Assembly: GCA_036343635.1 (NCBI GenBank)
Contig: JAYYVF010000115.1
Coordinates: 1 to 64,000, forward strand
Length of the DNA: 64,000 nucleotides
Origin: GCA-2693325 sp036343635
GTDB lineage: Bacteria; Latescibacterota; UBA2968; UBA8231
Reading direction: 5' to 3'
Positions within the stretch are counted from its first letter, which is position 1; each line of letters starts with the position of its first letter. Both the position numbers and the translations under genes were made by a program. The notes under the pieces are model-generated. The model made no database searches, was not told the DNA's origin, and was given only the letters and a program-made list of their open reading frames with translations. Of the stretch, positions 8,152 through 17,385 are shown piece after piece.

Positions 8152-9315
8152 CTAATTATTAGTCTCCCCCATTCCAAAATTAATCACCAAATTACATATT
8201 CTTTCAGCAATGTAATCAACCTCGTCCTCTGTCGAAAAACGGCCCAATCCAATTCGCAAGGTCGAACTAATTTCATCAATAGTACGCCCCATTGCAGCCA
8301 AAACATGGGAAGGAATATCAGAATTTGAAGAACAAGCCGCTCCAAGAGAAAGAGCTATTTCTGGTAATTCCGTCAAAGCTCGTGCGGCATCCAAACCTGG
8401 GATACTAAAACTTAAATGCCCGGGAAGCCGATCTACCTCCGAACCATTCAGTTGGACCTGTGGTAACGCAGACTTAATCCGATTCCAAAGACTCATTCTT
8501 AATTCGTTCAGCCTGAGACTTTCGTTTTCCCAAAGTTCATCGGCAAGATTACAGGCTGCCCCGAAACCGACAATCCCTGGAACATTCAATGTACCTGCAC
8601 GCAAGCCCCGTTCTTGTCCTCCACCATGTGTTTGAGGCTTCAATCGAACTCTAGGTTTTCCGGACCTGACAAATAGAGCTCCCACACCTTTGGGAGCATA
8701 TATTTTATGTCCAGAAAACGACAACAAATCTATATTACACTCCCGAACATCCAATCCGATTTTTCCAATAGCCTGTGTTGCGTCACAATGGAAAAGTACC
8801 CCGTGTTTACCGCAAATCTCACCTATCTCACTAATGGGATGAATCGTTCCGACCTCGTTATTGGCCGCCATTAATGAAACCATGATTGTCTGAGAATTAA
8901 TAACTTCATCAAGTTCAGACAGACGAATACACCCATGACTATCCACGGGCAAAAACGTAACCAAAAATCCTTCACGCTGAAGGACTTCACATGTTTGCAG
9001 AACCGCTTCATGTTCGGTCTTACAGGTTACGATGTGTCCACTCTCTGCATGTTCGGCCACGCCACTTAAAGCTATATCTATAGATTCCGTTGCACCTGAG
9101 GTAAACAAAATTTCCCGCGCGCTAGCTCCTACAAGACCCGCCACTTGTCCTCGGGCATTTTCAACAGCAGACAATGCCTCATTGCCATATCCATGAGTCG
9201 AACTGGAAGGGTTCCCAAATTTTTCAGAAAAATATGGCAACATCTCAGCCAAAACCCTCTTATCGACTGGGGTAGTAGCTAAATAATCGGCATAAACTAA
9301 ATGCTGAGTTACCAT
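8152..9315 (-). CDS. Cysteine desulfurase (NifS/IscS family)
   Basis: PLP enzyme that takes sulfur from cysteine as a persulfide for Fe-S clusters or sulfur carriers. It has 387 residues, with NEVGTIHP, the PLP-lysine motif SGHKIYAPKG (Lys204), RAGTLNVPG, and the active-site cysteine in GAACSS (Cys328) on a short loop. It lies between an A-type Fe-S carrier and the rhodanese-MoeB gene in one operon, so it may feed both. No iscU scaffold gene is present nearby, which leaves the IscS/NifS name unresolved. Confidence 0.93.
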   Translation of the reverse strand: MVTQHLVYADYLATTPVDKRVLAEMLPYFSEKFGNPSSSTHGYGNEALSAVENARGQVAGLVGASAREILFTSGATESIDIALSGVAEHAESGHIVTCKTEHEAVLQTCEVLQREGFLVTFLPVDSHGCIRLSELDEVINSQTIMVSLMAANNEVGTIHPISEIGEICGKHGVLFHCDATQAIGKIGLDVRECNIDLLSFSGHKIYAPKGVGALFVRSGKPRVRLKPQTHGGGQERGLRAGTLNVPGIVGFGAACNLADELWENESLRLNELRMSLWNRIKSALPQVQLNGSEVDRLPGHLSFSIPGLDAARALTELPEIALSLGAACSSNSDIPSHVLAAMGRTIDEISSTLRIGLGRFSTEDEVDYIAERICNLVINFGMGETNN

Positions 9316-9324
9316 CCGTTAGAG

Positions 9325-9648
9325 TTAAGCGCTAAATGATTCACCGCATCCACATGTAGTACGAGCATTAGGATTCTCTATTTTAAATCCGGCTCCCATC
9401 AGACCATCCTGATAATCTAGTGTCACACCATTTAAATAGAGACTACTTTTCATATCAACAAAAATCTTTACACCAGCAGCCTCGAAGACATGATCTAAAT
9501 CATCACAATTATCGGCGAACTCTAGATCATACTGAAATCCCGAACACCCCCCACCTTTAACCGCCATTCTAAGCCCTTCAAGCTTCTTGTCATTTTCGCT
9601 AATAAGCGTTTTTATTTTTTGAGCTGCCGCATCAGTTACGGTAATCAT
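9325..9648 (-). CDS. A-type iron-sulfur carrier (ErpA/IscA/HesB family)
   Basis: This 107-residue carrier hands Fe-S clusters to target proteins. The three conserved cysteines are present: Cys35 in GGGCSGFQY, and Cys99 and Cys101 in TTCGCGESF. It is first in the operon with the cysteine desulfurase (9-base gap) and has its own promoter upstream. Confidence 0.95.
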   Translation of the reverse strand: MITVTDAAAQKIKTLISENDKKLEGLRMAVKGGGCSGFQYDLEFADNCDDLDHVFEAAGVKIFVDMKSSLYLNGVTLDYQDGLMGAGFKIENPNARTTCGCGESFSA

Positions 9649-9695
9649 GCAATAGTCCTTTCAAAATACAAAAACCCAAAAAAGGGTTCTGACAA

Positions 9696-9723
9696 AATAT
9701 ACCGATGCTTCGGCAGTTGTCAA
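9696..9723 (-). promoter_or_regulatory. Promoter of the Fe-S/sulfur-relay operon with a palindrome in the spacer
   Basis: On the minus strand TTGACA (9723-9718) is followed, after 16 bases, by TATATT (9701-9696). The spacer contains CCGAAGCATCGG, whose outer four bases are inverted repeats, a possible repressor site. A 5-bp hairpin (AACCC/GGGTT) follows in the leader at 9670-9685. Confidence 0.65.
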
Positions 9724-9929
9724 TCAGATACCTATCCACTAATCTTTTAATAAAATTGTCACATTTGATTCATCTCTCAAAGTTGAAATATCAAGGCAAT
9801 AAAATTTACTATGACAAACAAAATAACTTTATTTTATCTACTGATCGATCCTAACGTAACAGCAAGAATAAATTAGAAAAATATGTAACGTTTTTTGAAG
9901 CGTTCCAAACTATTCTTTTTCTGGAGAAA

Positions 9930-10493
9930 ATGGGTTTGTTTTATTCTGTACTTTTTATGTTTTTGACGACCATGACTTCGCTGTGGCCAACAACAGTCAA
10001 GCCATTCTCTTTGAGATCTTTAACCAGAAGTGCCGAAAAAATAGTCTGGGTTCACTGCAAAAATGCAAGTCCGACATTAAAAAATGGTGAGCTTTATACC
10101 GATTATGAATTCACAGTAATTGAGACAATAAAAGGATTGCACACTCCTAATCTTAGATTGTCACTTCCTGGAGGCAATTTTCAAGGTACAAACTATCATA
10201 TAGTTGGGATGCCAATTTTCAATCCCGGCACAGAGGAGTTGCTTTTTCTTACGCACGCACCAAAGAAAAATTCTGCGTGGCCTATCGGACTCTATCAAGG
10301 AGCAGCCCGAATCATACGCGACAGAAACGGAATAGATCACATTTTCCCTCGTCAAAAACCTCTTTTGACAGAAACTTCCACATCTAGGAAGTTGGCCTCG
10401 CCGAATCAGAATTACAACTTTAGCGGGAAGCCTTTAGACAATGTCCTGATCCATATACGAAGCCTAATTTCAGGTCGATCCAATGACCATTAA
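9930..10493 (+). CDS. Secreted protein of unknown function paired with the matrixin gene
   Basis: A 187-residue protein with an N-terminal hydrophobic segment (about 3-20) that looks like a signal peptide. The body carries YTDYEFTVIETIKGL and LPGG, then GMPIFNPGTEELLFL, a pattern I associate with short secreted proteins found beside matrixin-type metalloproteases; I know no function for them. Its end overlaps the start of the metalloprotease gene by 11 bases, so the two are probably co-translated. An ATG with GGAG close upstream sets the start. Confidence 0.7.
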   Translation: MGLFYSVLFMFLTTMTSLWPTTVKPFSLRSLTRSAEKIVWVHCKNASPTLKNGELYTDYEFTVIETIKGLHTPNLRLSLPGGNFQGTNYHIVGMPIFNPGTEELLFLTHAPKKNSAWPIGLYQGAARIIRDRNGIDHIFPRQKPLLTETSTSRKLASPNQNYNFSGKPLDNVLIHIRSLISGRSNDH

Positions 10494-13050
10494 ATACTTG
10501 TTTTATTTATTATTTATACTTTCCTCTTCAGTTAATGCTTTCCTCATACAAACATTCCGAAACGAAAATAACATACCCATACAACAAAGATGGCATAATG
10601 CGGAAAATATTAGTATCACCATGGATATTGCCGGTTCCGACGACCTTGAACCAAAACAAACTTATAAAATAATAAGAGAAAGCTTCCAGGTATGGGAAGA
10701 TGTTAGTACTTCCAATCTGCATTTCAAATTCACAGAAAATTCCAATAATAAAAGACCATCCCAAAAAGACCGTATTAATCTAGTGTTCTTCGATGAGACC
10801 AATGAATATTTACAAGCGCCAGAGGGATCTGGAGTCATCGCCATCACCCGGGTAAATTCAATCACTAAGACGGGAGAAATCATCGATGCCGATATCATTT
10901 TTAATGGCCGAGATTTTAACTTTTCAGCGGAAGCCCATTCAGTTAACACTATAAACCTAAAGGATGTCGCTGTACACGAAGTTGGTCATTTAATGGGCTT
11001 AGAGCATACGCCACTTGATGGACACCCAACCGTACGCCCTACAATGAACCCTTACAATCGAGGAGATGAGCAGGGTGAAGGACAATCTCTAGAACCTGAT
11101 GACATCGCCGGTATAAGTTACTTGTATCCCGCTAGTAATTATTTAAGCCGAGTCAGCAATGCAAACGGTGAAATATCCGACGTAGACGGAAATCCGATTT
11201 TTGGTGTTCATGTAATTGCCAAGAATATAAAGACCGGTGCAGTGACAAGTACAATATCAGGCGCATTTGATAAACACGTTAATGAGGGGAAATATTACAT
11301 TATGGGACTTCTCCCTGGATTATATAAAATATATATTGAGCCCATTAGTGGCGAGATAGGTCCTAAAAACTTTGGTGGTATTTTTTCTGATTTCCCGACT
11401 AACTTCAGCATCGAGTTTTATGACAATATTAAATTAGAAAATTTAGCCATACCGTTAACTGTCACAGCAGGAGAAAACCTGTCAGGTATCAACTTTATTA
11501 CGGGTCTAACCCGCCCGGGATATCCTTACGTTGAATCCCTTAGTCAAATATCTAATACTCCTGATCAGAAAGGCCCTTATGTTGTCCGCGCATCGACAAA
11601 GGACACCCAATATTTATGGTTAGAATATTGGAGTAACTCAGACAAAAGGATATACCGTTTATCAATGCTTCGTAATGATTCAGGAATTTTCGTAGGAGAA
11701 ATTCCTGGCCAGCCTGCCGAGACCCAAGTCAATTACCGCTTTGAAGCGCAAGGTCCAAATGGTTCAACAACTATTTCTCCAAGTGGAGAGCATACATTTT
11801 ATTTCGATATAATTCACGAAAGGGAATTGGAGCAACTGATTGCATTTACCGCCCTTCGAAACGAAAATATCGTAACAGTCTACGGAATAAATTCAAACAA
11901 AGAATTGGCTCGAATTTCGGTAGGGGAACAACCCATTCAAACACTGTTACATCAAGATCGAAATGAGCTTTTCGTAACCAATTTAGGATCTAATTACATC
12001 AGCGTCATAAACACCAAAACCTTTCAAGAAGAAGCCCGCATACCTACGGACAATCAACCTCTTGACTTAACTTTCTCCCCCGACAAATCGATACTCTACG
12101 CAAGTAACTCTGGATCTGCAACTATAACCATAATCGATACCAACAACCGTATGGCACGTTCCGTTTCATTGCCAAATATTCAACGTGGCCCTTTCGGCAT
12201 CGCCGCTGGAAATAAAAGAATTTATATTACAGATATTGATGTAGACCGTGTAATGTCACTAAATACAGATGGAAGTTTCCGCAAAAGTATCCCCGTTCCA
12301 CCCCAACCACGCTCATTAGCATTGGATTACCAGAGAGACTTTCTATGGGTGTCATGCCTTAACAGCAATCTTCTAACATTGATTGGAACTCAAAAAGAAG
12401 AGGTCATAGACCAAATAGAACTTCCCGTTTCTGGCACCTTTGCTATAGAATTAGATATTAAATCTGGCACGGTATTCGTGAGTGCACATCATGACAATGC
12501 TCTCATTATTGTTGACGGTCAAAATCGGGAGATCCTTGCAAATATCAACACTGGCATTAACCCTCGTGGAATTTTTGTATCGCCTGAAACCGGCAACCTT
12601 TACGTGACTAGTGCCCAATCGAACAAAACTCTATTGATAAACTTGGATAATTTTGCAGTCGTTGATTCTTTTTCTACTGGAATAGAGCCTCGTGGGATTG
12701 CCGTAATAAATCCTTCACGATCCATATCACCAACGATTGTTTCGACATTAACTAATGAACAGCCTAAAAAACCATCGCTTTTGAGTTTTCCAAATCCATT
12801 TAATTCAACGACAAAAATTCTTTTCAATATTCCAGAAACGAAGAATAATACTATAGCTAACCTGACGGTTTTCAACTTACTTGGTCAACACGTTCAAACT
12901 TTGCAAAACTCAAAATTACAACATGGACCCCACACAATAAACTGGGATGGGAGAGACAAAAATGGAAATTATTTGGGAAGTGGATATTACTTTCTAAAGT
13001 TTGTTCACAATAATATCGAATTGAAACAAAAAATCACCCTAATTCGTTGA
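10483..13050 (+). CDS. Secreted matrixin-like zinc metalloprotease with beta-propeller and C-terminal sorting domain
   Basis: An 855-residue protein. Signal peptide ~1-19. The matrixin (M10-type) catalytic domain spans ~25-217, with the complete zinc motif HEVGHLMGLEH (165-175) and a Met-turn TMNPYN (Met188). A carboxypeptidase-regulatory-like region follows (~220-345), then an Ig-like stretch, then a YVTN-type beta-propeller (~455-750) with repeats such as DTNNRMARSVSLP. Residues ~765-855 form a FlgD-like/type-IX-like C-terminal domain (FPNPFNSTTKILF ... NGNYLGSGYYFLKF). It is probably exported and anchored or released at the cell surface. No T9SS gene is in the window. It overlaps cysK at the 3' end by 12 bases (convergent). 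Confidence 0.88.
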   Translation: MTIKYLFYLLFILSSSVNAFLIQTFRNENNIPIQQRWHNAENISITMDIAGSDDLEPKQTYKIIRESFQVWEDVSTSNLHFKFTENSNNKRPSQKDRINLVFFDETNEYLQAPEGSGVIAITRVNSITKTGEIIDADIIFNGRDFNFSAEAHSVNTINLKDVAVHEVGHLMGLEHTPLDGHPTVRPTMNPYNRGDEQGEGQSLEPDDIAGISYLYPASNYLSRVSNANGEISDVDGNPIFGVHVIAKNIKTGAVTSTISGAFDKHVNEGKYYIMGLLPGLYKIYIEPISGEIGPKNFGGIFSDFPTNFSIEFYDNIKLENLAIPLTVTAGENLSGINFITGLTRPGYPYVESLSQISNTPDQKGPYVVRASTKDTQYLWLEYWSNSDKRIYRLSMLRNDSGIFVGEIPGQPAETQVNYRFEAQGPNGSTTISPSGEHTFYFDIIHERELEQLIAFTALRNENIVTVYGINSNKELARISVGEQPIQTLLHQDRNELFVTNLGSNYISVINTKTFQEEARIPTDNQPLDLTFSPDKSILYASNSGSATITIIDTNNRMARSVSLPNIQRGPFGIAAGNKRIYITDIDVDRVMSLNTDGSFRKSIPVPPQPRSLALDYQRDFLWVSCLNSNLLTLIGTQKEEVIDQIELPVSGTFAIELDIKSGTVFVSAHHDNALIIVDGQNREILANINTGINPRGIFVSPETGNLYVTSAQSNKTLLINLDNFAVVDSFSTGIEPRGIAVINPSRSISPTIVSTLTNEQPKKPSLLSFPNPFNSTTKILFNIPETKNNTIANLTVFNLLGQHVQTLQNSKLQHGPHTINWDGRDKNGNYLGSGYYFLKFVHNNIELKQKITLIR

Positions 13051-13974
13051 ATCAGAAATAAATCCTTCAACGCTAAAATAGCGGAACCCAGTATCACAAA
13101 AGAAGGTTACTATCCTCTGATCAAAATTAAGATTTTCTGCAACACGAAGACTCGCCGCAACATTTGCTCCTGAAGAAGGACCTAAAAGCAGACCCTCTTC
13201 GCGCGCCAGTCGTCTGGCAAAATAAAATGCTTCACTATCATCTATGGCGATTATCTCATCAATCATTTTGCGATCCAGCACCGTTGGAACAAAACCTGCT
13301 CCTATACCTTGTATTCCGTGGAGCCCTGGTGATGAACCACTCAATACAGCCGACCGAGACGGCTCTACGGCAACTATATGTAATTGGGGAATTTCTTTTT
13401 TCAATACCTCACCAACACCCGTGATCGTTCCACCCGTTCCGACCCCAACCACAAATGCATCGATGTCCCTACCTGTAACCTCAAGGATCTCTTTTGCTGT
13501 CGTTTCAATGTGAGCCATAGGATTCGATTCATTATCAAATTGCTGCGGCATAAAAAACTTAGTAGGCTCGCTATTCACTATTTCTTTGGCACGCTCTATA
13601 GCCCCTGCCATGTCTTCCTTGGCAGGTGTCGTCTCCAATTCCGCACCGTAGCTTAACATAACCTGCCGACGCTCAGAACTCATGTTGTCAGGCATCGTCA
13701 AAATCAAGCGATAACCTAATGCAGCCGATACCATGGCTAGTGCAATTCCTGTATTTCCACTCGTGGGCTCCACGATAGTCATACCTGGACAAAGTTTTCC
13801 CGAACTTTCTGCAGCACGAATCATATTAATTCCTATCCGATCCTTTACACTCCCCCCTGGGTTACGTGACTCAAGTTTACCCCACACAGCACAACTCCCC
13901 GGGGGCACAACACGATTTAGACGCAATAATGGCGTTTGTCCAATAGTATCCAAGATTGTATTTGCAGTACGCAA
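13039..13974 (-). CDS. cysK: Cysteine synthase (O-acetylserine sulfhydrylase)
   Basis: PLP enzyme that makes cysteine from O-acetylserine and sulfide. At 311 residues it has the PLP lysine in GGSVKDR (Lys44), the substrate loop TSGNTG (71-76), and the phosphate loop GVGTGGTITG. The start is a TTG at 13974 with AGGA 9 bases upstream; the nearest ATG is out of frame. CysK and CysM cannot be separated securely by eye. Confidence 0.92.
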   Translation of the reverse strand: MRTANTILDTIGQTPLLRLNRVVPPGSCAVWGKLESRNPGGSVKDRIGINMIRAAESSGKLCPGMTIVEPTSGNTGIALAMVSAALGYRLILTMPDNMSSERRQVMLSYGAELETTPAKEDMAGAIERAKEIVNSEPTKFFMPQQFDNESNPMAHIETTAKEILEVTGRDIDAFVVGVGTGGTITGVGEVLKKEIPQLHIVAVEPSRSAVLSGSSPGLHGIQGIGAGFVPTVLDRKMIDEIIAIDDSEAFYFARRLAREEGLLLGPSSGANVAASLRVAENLNFDQRIVTFFCDTGFRYFSVEGFISDSTN

Positions 13975-14091
13975 TAAACAACATCCTACGAAATGTACGA
14001 TTTGACTACTCGAGCCCTAATTCAAAACAATACTTTTGCAAACTAAATTCTTCAAATCGGCCTTTAGCACATACTATCCGATTCCCTTTTT

Positions 14092-15582
14092 CTAAACCAT
14101 CAAATGTCGTTCACTTATTTCACCACAAAGACACAATTCCAATTGACTGATTATTTTACGAAAATTTAATCTCGTTGTTTTGCTTTGCCGCCGATGCAGT
14201 GGTAAAACCTGAGTACGGTATCTGTCCTCCAGTGCCCTTTGAGTATCACAATTTAATTTAGGAATAAGTAATGCTCGAATTTCCGAAAAATTAATATTTG
14301 GAGTTCCCACACCATTTGCAACTGATAAGATTTGACTCCTGCCATAACGTGTCTTAAAAAAAAACCAAACAAAAAATGCATTCACTCCCTCAAGACGCAC
14401 TAGATCTACGAAACAACCTACATTTGCTCGTTCACGACCCGTATAAACCATCATCCGATTTTTTCCCAATGCACCAGCTCCCGATCGAGCCAATAAAAAA
14501 TCACCCCTATGAACACGGCTCCGTTCAGGATCAAATTCCCCCTCAGCCTCCACCCGCATTAACTGCCTCTGCAATAAACCCGTTTCTGTAATATCTCCTT
14601 GGCGAATAACAGGCCTCCCGAGATCAACATGCTTCATCTTTCGACCTGTGACAATAGGACCATATGTCAGATGTTCCACAAAATCACCAAGAGGCATTAA
14701 CTCAAAGTTACATTTTAATTTTTCAAGCATCTTAGGTCCAGACCAATAACTAGGATCCCACCTCCGGCCAGACAAAGAAGAACTCTTTAAAGTAAATTGA
14801 TTGATTGTCTCTGATCTTTTCTTTAAAGCTGCTTTTAAATAGCCGTCCAAATCTTTCCCATGGACCGTATGTCGCGGACCAATCATATGGACCCGATTAC
14901 CTCTAATCCTACCAGTCTTCTTAGGACGACGTGCCAAGAGCATACAAGTTTGCACATTTAGTCGATTACGTCGAAAAATAGAATTAGGTAATTTAACAAT
15001 ACAACGCAGATCCATCCTTTCTAAAAACCAATCCCTCGACTTCTGATGGATCGTATTCGAAAACAAACTATCAGGAAGAACTTGAATTATCCAGCCACCC
15101 GGTCTAGCCAATTGCAATGCACGCTCTACAAAAAGTAATTCAATCGGACAACTTCGCACGTTTTGTCCAAAATTATTGATTACTTCAAACCGATCCGATG
15201 TGGAATCTTTATCGCTCATTTCTAAAATGGGAAGAAATCGACGCACGCGACCGAAAGGTGGGTTACCTACCACAATATCAAAAGATGAATCTTCAACTCC
15301 AGGGAAATTACTCCAGAGAGCATCGCCAAAATGACGAATTTCTCCAATTCCATTCCAACGATCATCTATCTCAATTCCATGAACTGCACCAACGCATCCC
15401 TGCCGATCATTGAGAATCGAATCCAACCAAACTCCAGCCCCAACTGCTGGGTCAATAATCCGAAAATTTGTAAGATCATTCACGCCGAACCGCCTAAGTA
15501 ATTCCCATCCAAAATCCACAACACATTTTGGAGTAAAGTATTGAGCAAGCATTCTATTTGGCTCTATATTTTTTGTAACCAT
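14092..15582 (-). CDS. N6-adenine DNA methyltransferase fused to a target-recognition domain
   Basis: A 496-residue protein. Residues ~10-245 are a gamma-type adenine methyltransferase: AQYFTP (13-18), SAM motif DPAVGAGVWL (44-53) and catalytic NPPF (107-110). Residues ~290-460 resemble a single HsdS-type target-recognition half (LGDFVEHLTYGP, VIRQGDIT, GDFLLARSGAG, GVGTPNIN). There is no nuclease or helicase domain and no restriction gene beside it. It may be an orphan regulatory or protective methylase, or the modification part of a system encoded elsewhere. Confidence 0.87.
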   Translation of the reverse strand: MVTKNIEPNRMLAQYFTPKCVVDFGWELLRRFGVNDLTNFRIIDPAVGAGVWLDSILNDRQGCVGAVHGIEIDDRWNGIGEIRHFGDALWSNFPGVEDSSFDIVVGNPPFGRVRRFLPILEMSDKDSTSDRFEVINNFGQNVRSCPIELLFVERALQLARPGGWIIQVLPDSLFSNTIHQKSRDWFLERMDLRCIVKLPNSIFRRNRLNVQTCMLLARRPKKTGRIRGNRVHMIGPRHTVHGKDLDGYLKAALKKRSETINQFTLKSSSLSGRRWDPSYWSGPKMLEKLKCNFELMPLGDFVEHLTYGPIVTGRKMKHVDLGRPVIRQGDITETGLLQRQLMRVEAEGEFDPERSRVHRGDFLLARSGAGALGKNRMMVYTGRERANVGCFVDLVRLEGVNAFFVWFFFKTRYGRSQILSVANGVGTPNINFSEIRALLIPKLNCDTQRALEDRYRTQVLPLHRRQSKTTRLNFRKIISQLELCLCGEISERHLMV

Positions 15583-15671
15583 AGATATTTAACAATTCAA
15601 ATAATTTTAGGGAAACACCGATTCATTTAAAAGTAATCAAGAGAAAAACAATTCCTAATCCACTAGCCAAC

Positions 15672-16850
15672 TCAGTATAACTCAAAAAGAGCAGCAACAC
15701 CCATTCCTCCTCCGACACACAAAGCAGCGACACCAAAACGCTTTCGGCTACGAAGCATTTCATAAATTAAAGTGGTTGCTATTCTCGCTCCACTCGCACC
15801 CACAGCATGCCCCATGGCAATACCACCCCCCAACACATTCACAGAATTCCAATCCAATCTCAACTCACGTCCAACAGCTAAACTCTGGGCCGCAAAAGCC
15901 TCATTAATTTCAAAACGACCGATATCGCTTAAACTCATACCATTTTGGTCCAACAATTTACATATTGCTGGCGCGGGTCCAATTCCCATAATCTTTGGAT
16001 CGACACCAACACTAACAACATCGCGCAAATAAACGAGTGGCTTTGACTCAGTCGAACGAGCTGTATTATCGCGCATCATTAGCAAAATAGCAGCTCCATC
16101 ATTTATCCCCGCTGCGTTCCCTGCCGTCACAGTTCCATTCGACATAAACGCTGGCTTTAATTGCTCCAAATCTTCAATAGTTGCTCTCGGTCGAGGATGT
16201 TCATCCTTTGACTGAGAAGTTAATACTCCCGAGGAGTTCACCTCTACAGGAACTATCTCATCTGAAAAGAAGCCCTTGGAATTAGCCAAAGCCCAGCGCT
16301 TCTGACTCCTTAAAGCAAAATTATCCTGTTCCTCGCGGGTTACTTTATATTTCGATGCCAAATTTTCAGCAGTAACACCCATATGACAATCGTAGAAACA
16401 ATCCCAAAGACCATCAGTTAGCATTAAATCCTTCACCTCAGAATGACCCAACCTGTTCCCCCAACGAAAATTCGGGAGGACGAAGGGAATCTGACTCATG
16501 TTCTCCATTCCTCCAGCAACTACAAGATCACACCGTTTTAAGGACAACGATTCCCAAGCAAGTCCGACCGCCCGTAAACCCGAGCCACATAATTGGTTTA
16601 TTGTTAATGCAGAAACTTCATAAGGTAAACCAGCACCAATAGAAACCTGCCTGGCGGGATTTGCCCCTGCTCCTCCTTGGTAAACCATACCCATTATTAC
16701 TTCATCAATATGTTCAGGAGAAATACCGCCTCTATGTAACAACTCTTTTAAGGAAACTTCAGCTAATTTAACTGCAGCAACATCAGCAAACATACCACCA
16801 AAACGTCCCGTTGCAGTCCTCACAGCCTCAACGACTACGATATCTTCCAT
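15672..16850 (-). CDS. Acetyl-CoA C-acetyltransferase (thiolase)
   Basis: Thiolase of 392 residues that condenses two acetyl-CoA or cleaves 3-ketoacyl-CoA. The nucleophilic cysteine is Cys88 in NQLCGSG. NEAFAAQS, GHAVGASG and the second catalytic cysteine in CVGGGMG (Cys378) are all present. It is monocistronic and divergent from the small membrane-protein gene. No beta-oxidation or PHB partner gene is adjacent, so the direction of the reaction in vivo is open. Confidence 0.95.
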   Translation of the reverse strand: MEDIVVVEAVRTATGRFGGMFADVAAVKLAEVSLKELLHRGGISPEHIDEVIMGMVYQGGAGANPARQVSIGAGLPYEVSALTINQLCGSGLRAVGLAWESLSLKRCDLVVAGGMENMSQIPFVLPNFRWGNRLGHSEVKDLMLTDGLWDCFYDCHMGVTAENLASKYKVTREEQDNFALRSQKRWALANSKGFFSDEIVPVEVNSSGVLTSQSKDEHPRPRATIEDLEQLKPAFMSNGTVTAGNAAGINDGAAILLMMRDNTARSTESKPLVYLRDVVSVGVDPKIMGIGPAPAICKLLDQNGMSLSDIGRFEINEAFAAQSLAVGRELRLDWNSVNVLGGGIAMGHAVGASGARIATTLIYEMLRSRKRFGVAALCVGGGMGVAALFELY

Positions 16851-16866
16851 TTCACAAACATCCTGA

Positions 16867-16895
16867 TTGACTGTTAAAGTAAATGTAACTACATT
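16867..16895 (+). promoter_or_regulatory. Promoter for the small membrane-protein gene
   Basis: TTGACT at 16867-16872 is followed after 17 bases by TACATT at 16890-16895. Transcription would begin near 16902, just ahead of a strong AAGGAG (16914-16919). Confidence 0.6.
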
Positions 16896-16924
16896 TTATC
16901 TCAGATTATCTATAAGGAGTCGGT

Positions 16925-17149
16925 ATGCCCTGGGCAAAAAGCAAAAATTTTCTCGAAATCGTCCAGACAAGCTCTATTGTCCTTTATCTGGTGTGCTTGG
17001 GTGGTTACGCGATACCGTTTGATCCTTTGCATGAAATATATGACAGCTATCGTGCTGATATTTTTGGCTTCACTTTCTTTTCACTCTTTATAGCTTCTAC
17101 CATCTTACTAGAATTTGAAGATCCAGCCAAAAAAGAAAACATAGATTAA
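16925..17149 (+). CDS. Small two-helix membrane protein, unknown
   Basis: A 74-residue protein with two hydrophobic stretches (about 12-30 and 46-62) and an acidic/basic tail. A promoter and a strong AAGGAG sit just upstream, so it is likely expressed. I do not recognise a family. It lies directly before tRNA-Ala. Confidence 0.65.
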   Translation: MPWAKSKNFLEIVQTSSIVLYLVCLGGYAIPFDPLHEIYDSYRADIFGFTFFSLFIASTILLEFEDPAKKENID

Positions 17150-17166
17150 CAAACCATCCTTACAAC

Positions 17167-17242
17167 GGGGCTGTAGCTCAGCTGGGAGAGCATCGCGTTT
17201 GCAACGCGGAGGTCGTCGGTTCGATCCCGATCAGCTCCACCA
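17167..17242 (+). tRNA. tRNA-Ala (anticodon UGC)
   Basis: A 76-base cloverleaf with CCA encoded. Acceptor GGGGCTG pairs with CAGCTCC (one G-U). The anticodon loop is TTTGCAA, giving UGC, and the T-loop is TTCGATC. Stems all close with only wobble exceptions. Confidence 0.97.
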
Positions 17243-17254
17243 AATTATCGCTAT

Positions 17255-17292
17255 AGAGACCCGCTATAATTATTTAAACTTAGCGGGTCTCT
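17255..17292 (+). terminator. Hairpin after tRNA-Ala
   Basis: A 12-bp perfect stem (17255-17266 with 17281-17292) has a 14-base loop. The sequence after it is only moderately T-rich, so it may be a terminator or a processing hairpin. Confidence 0.6.
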
Positions 17293-17385
17293 TGTACGGT
17301 TTCTTATTTGAACATACTTTATTTAATAAAACTGAAATTCAAGTTTTAGCATTACTTCTGTTAAAAAATTTGTAAATAGTTCATC

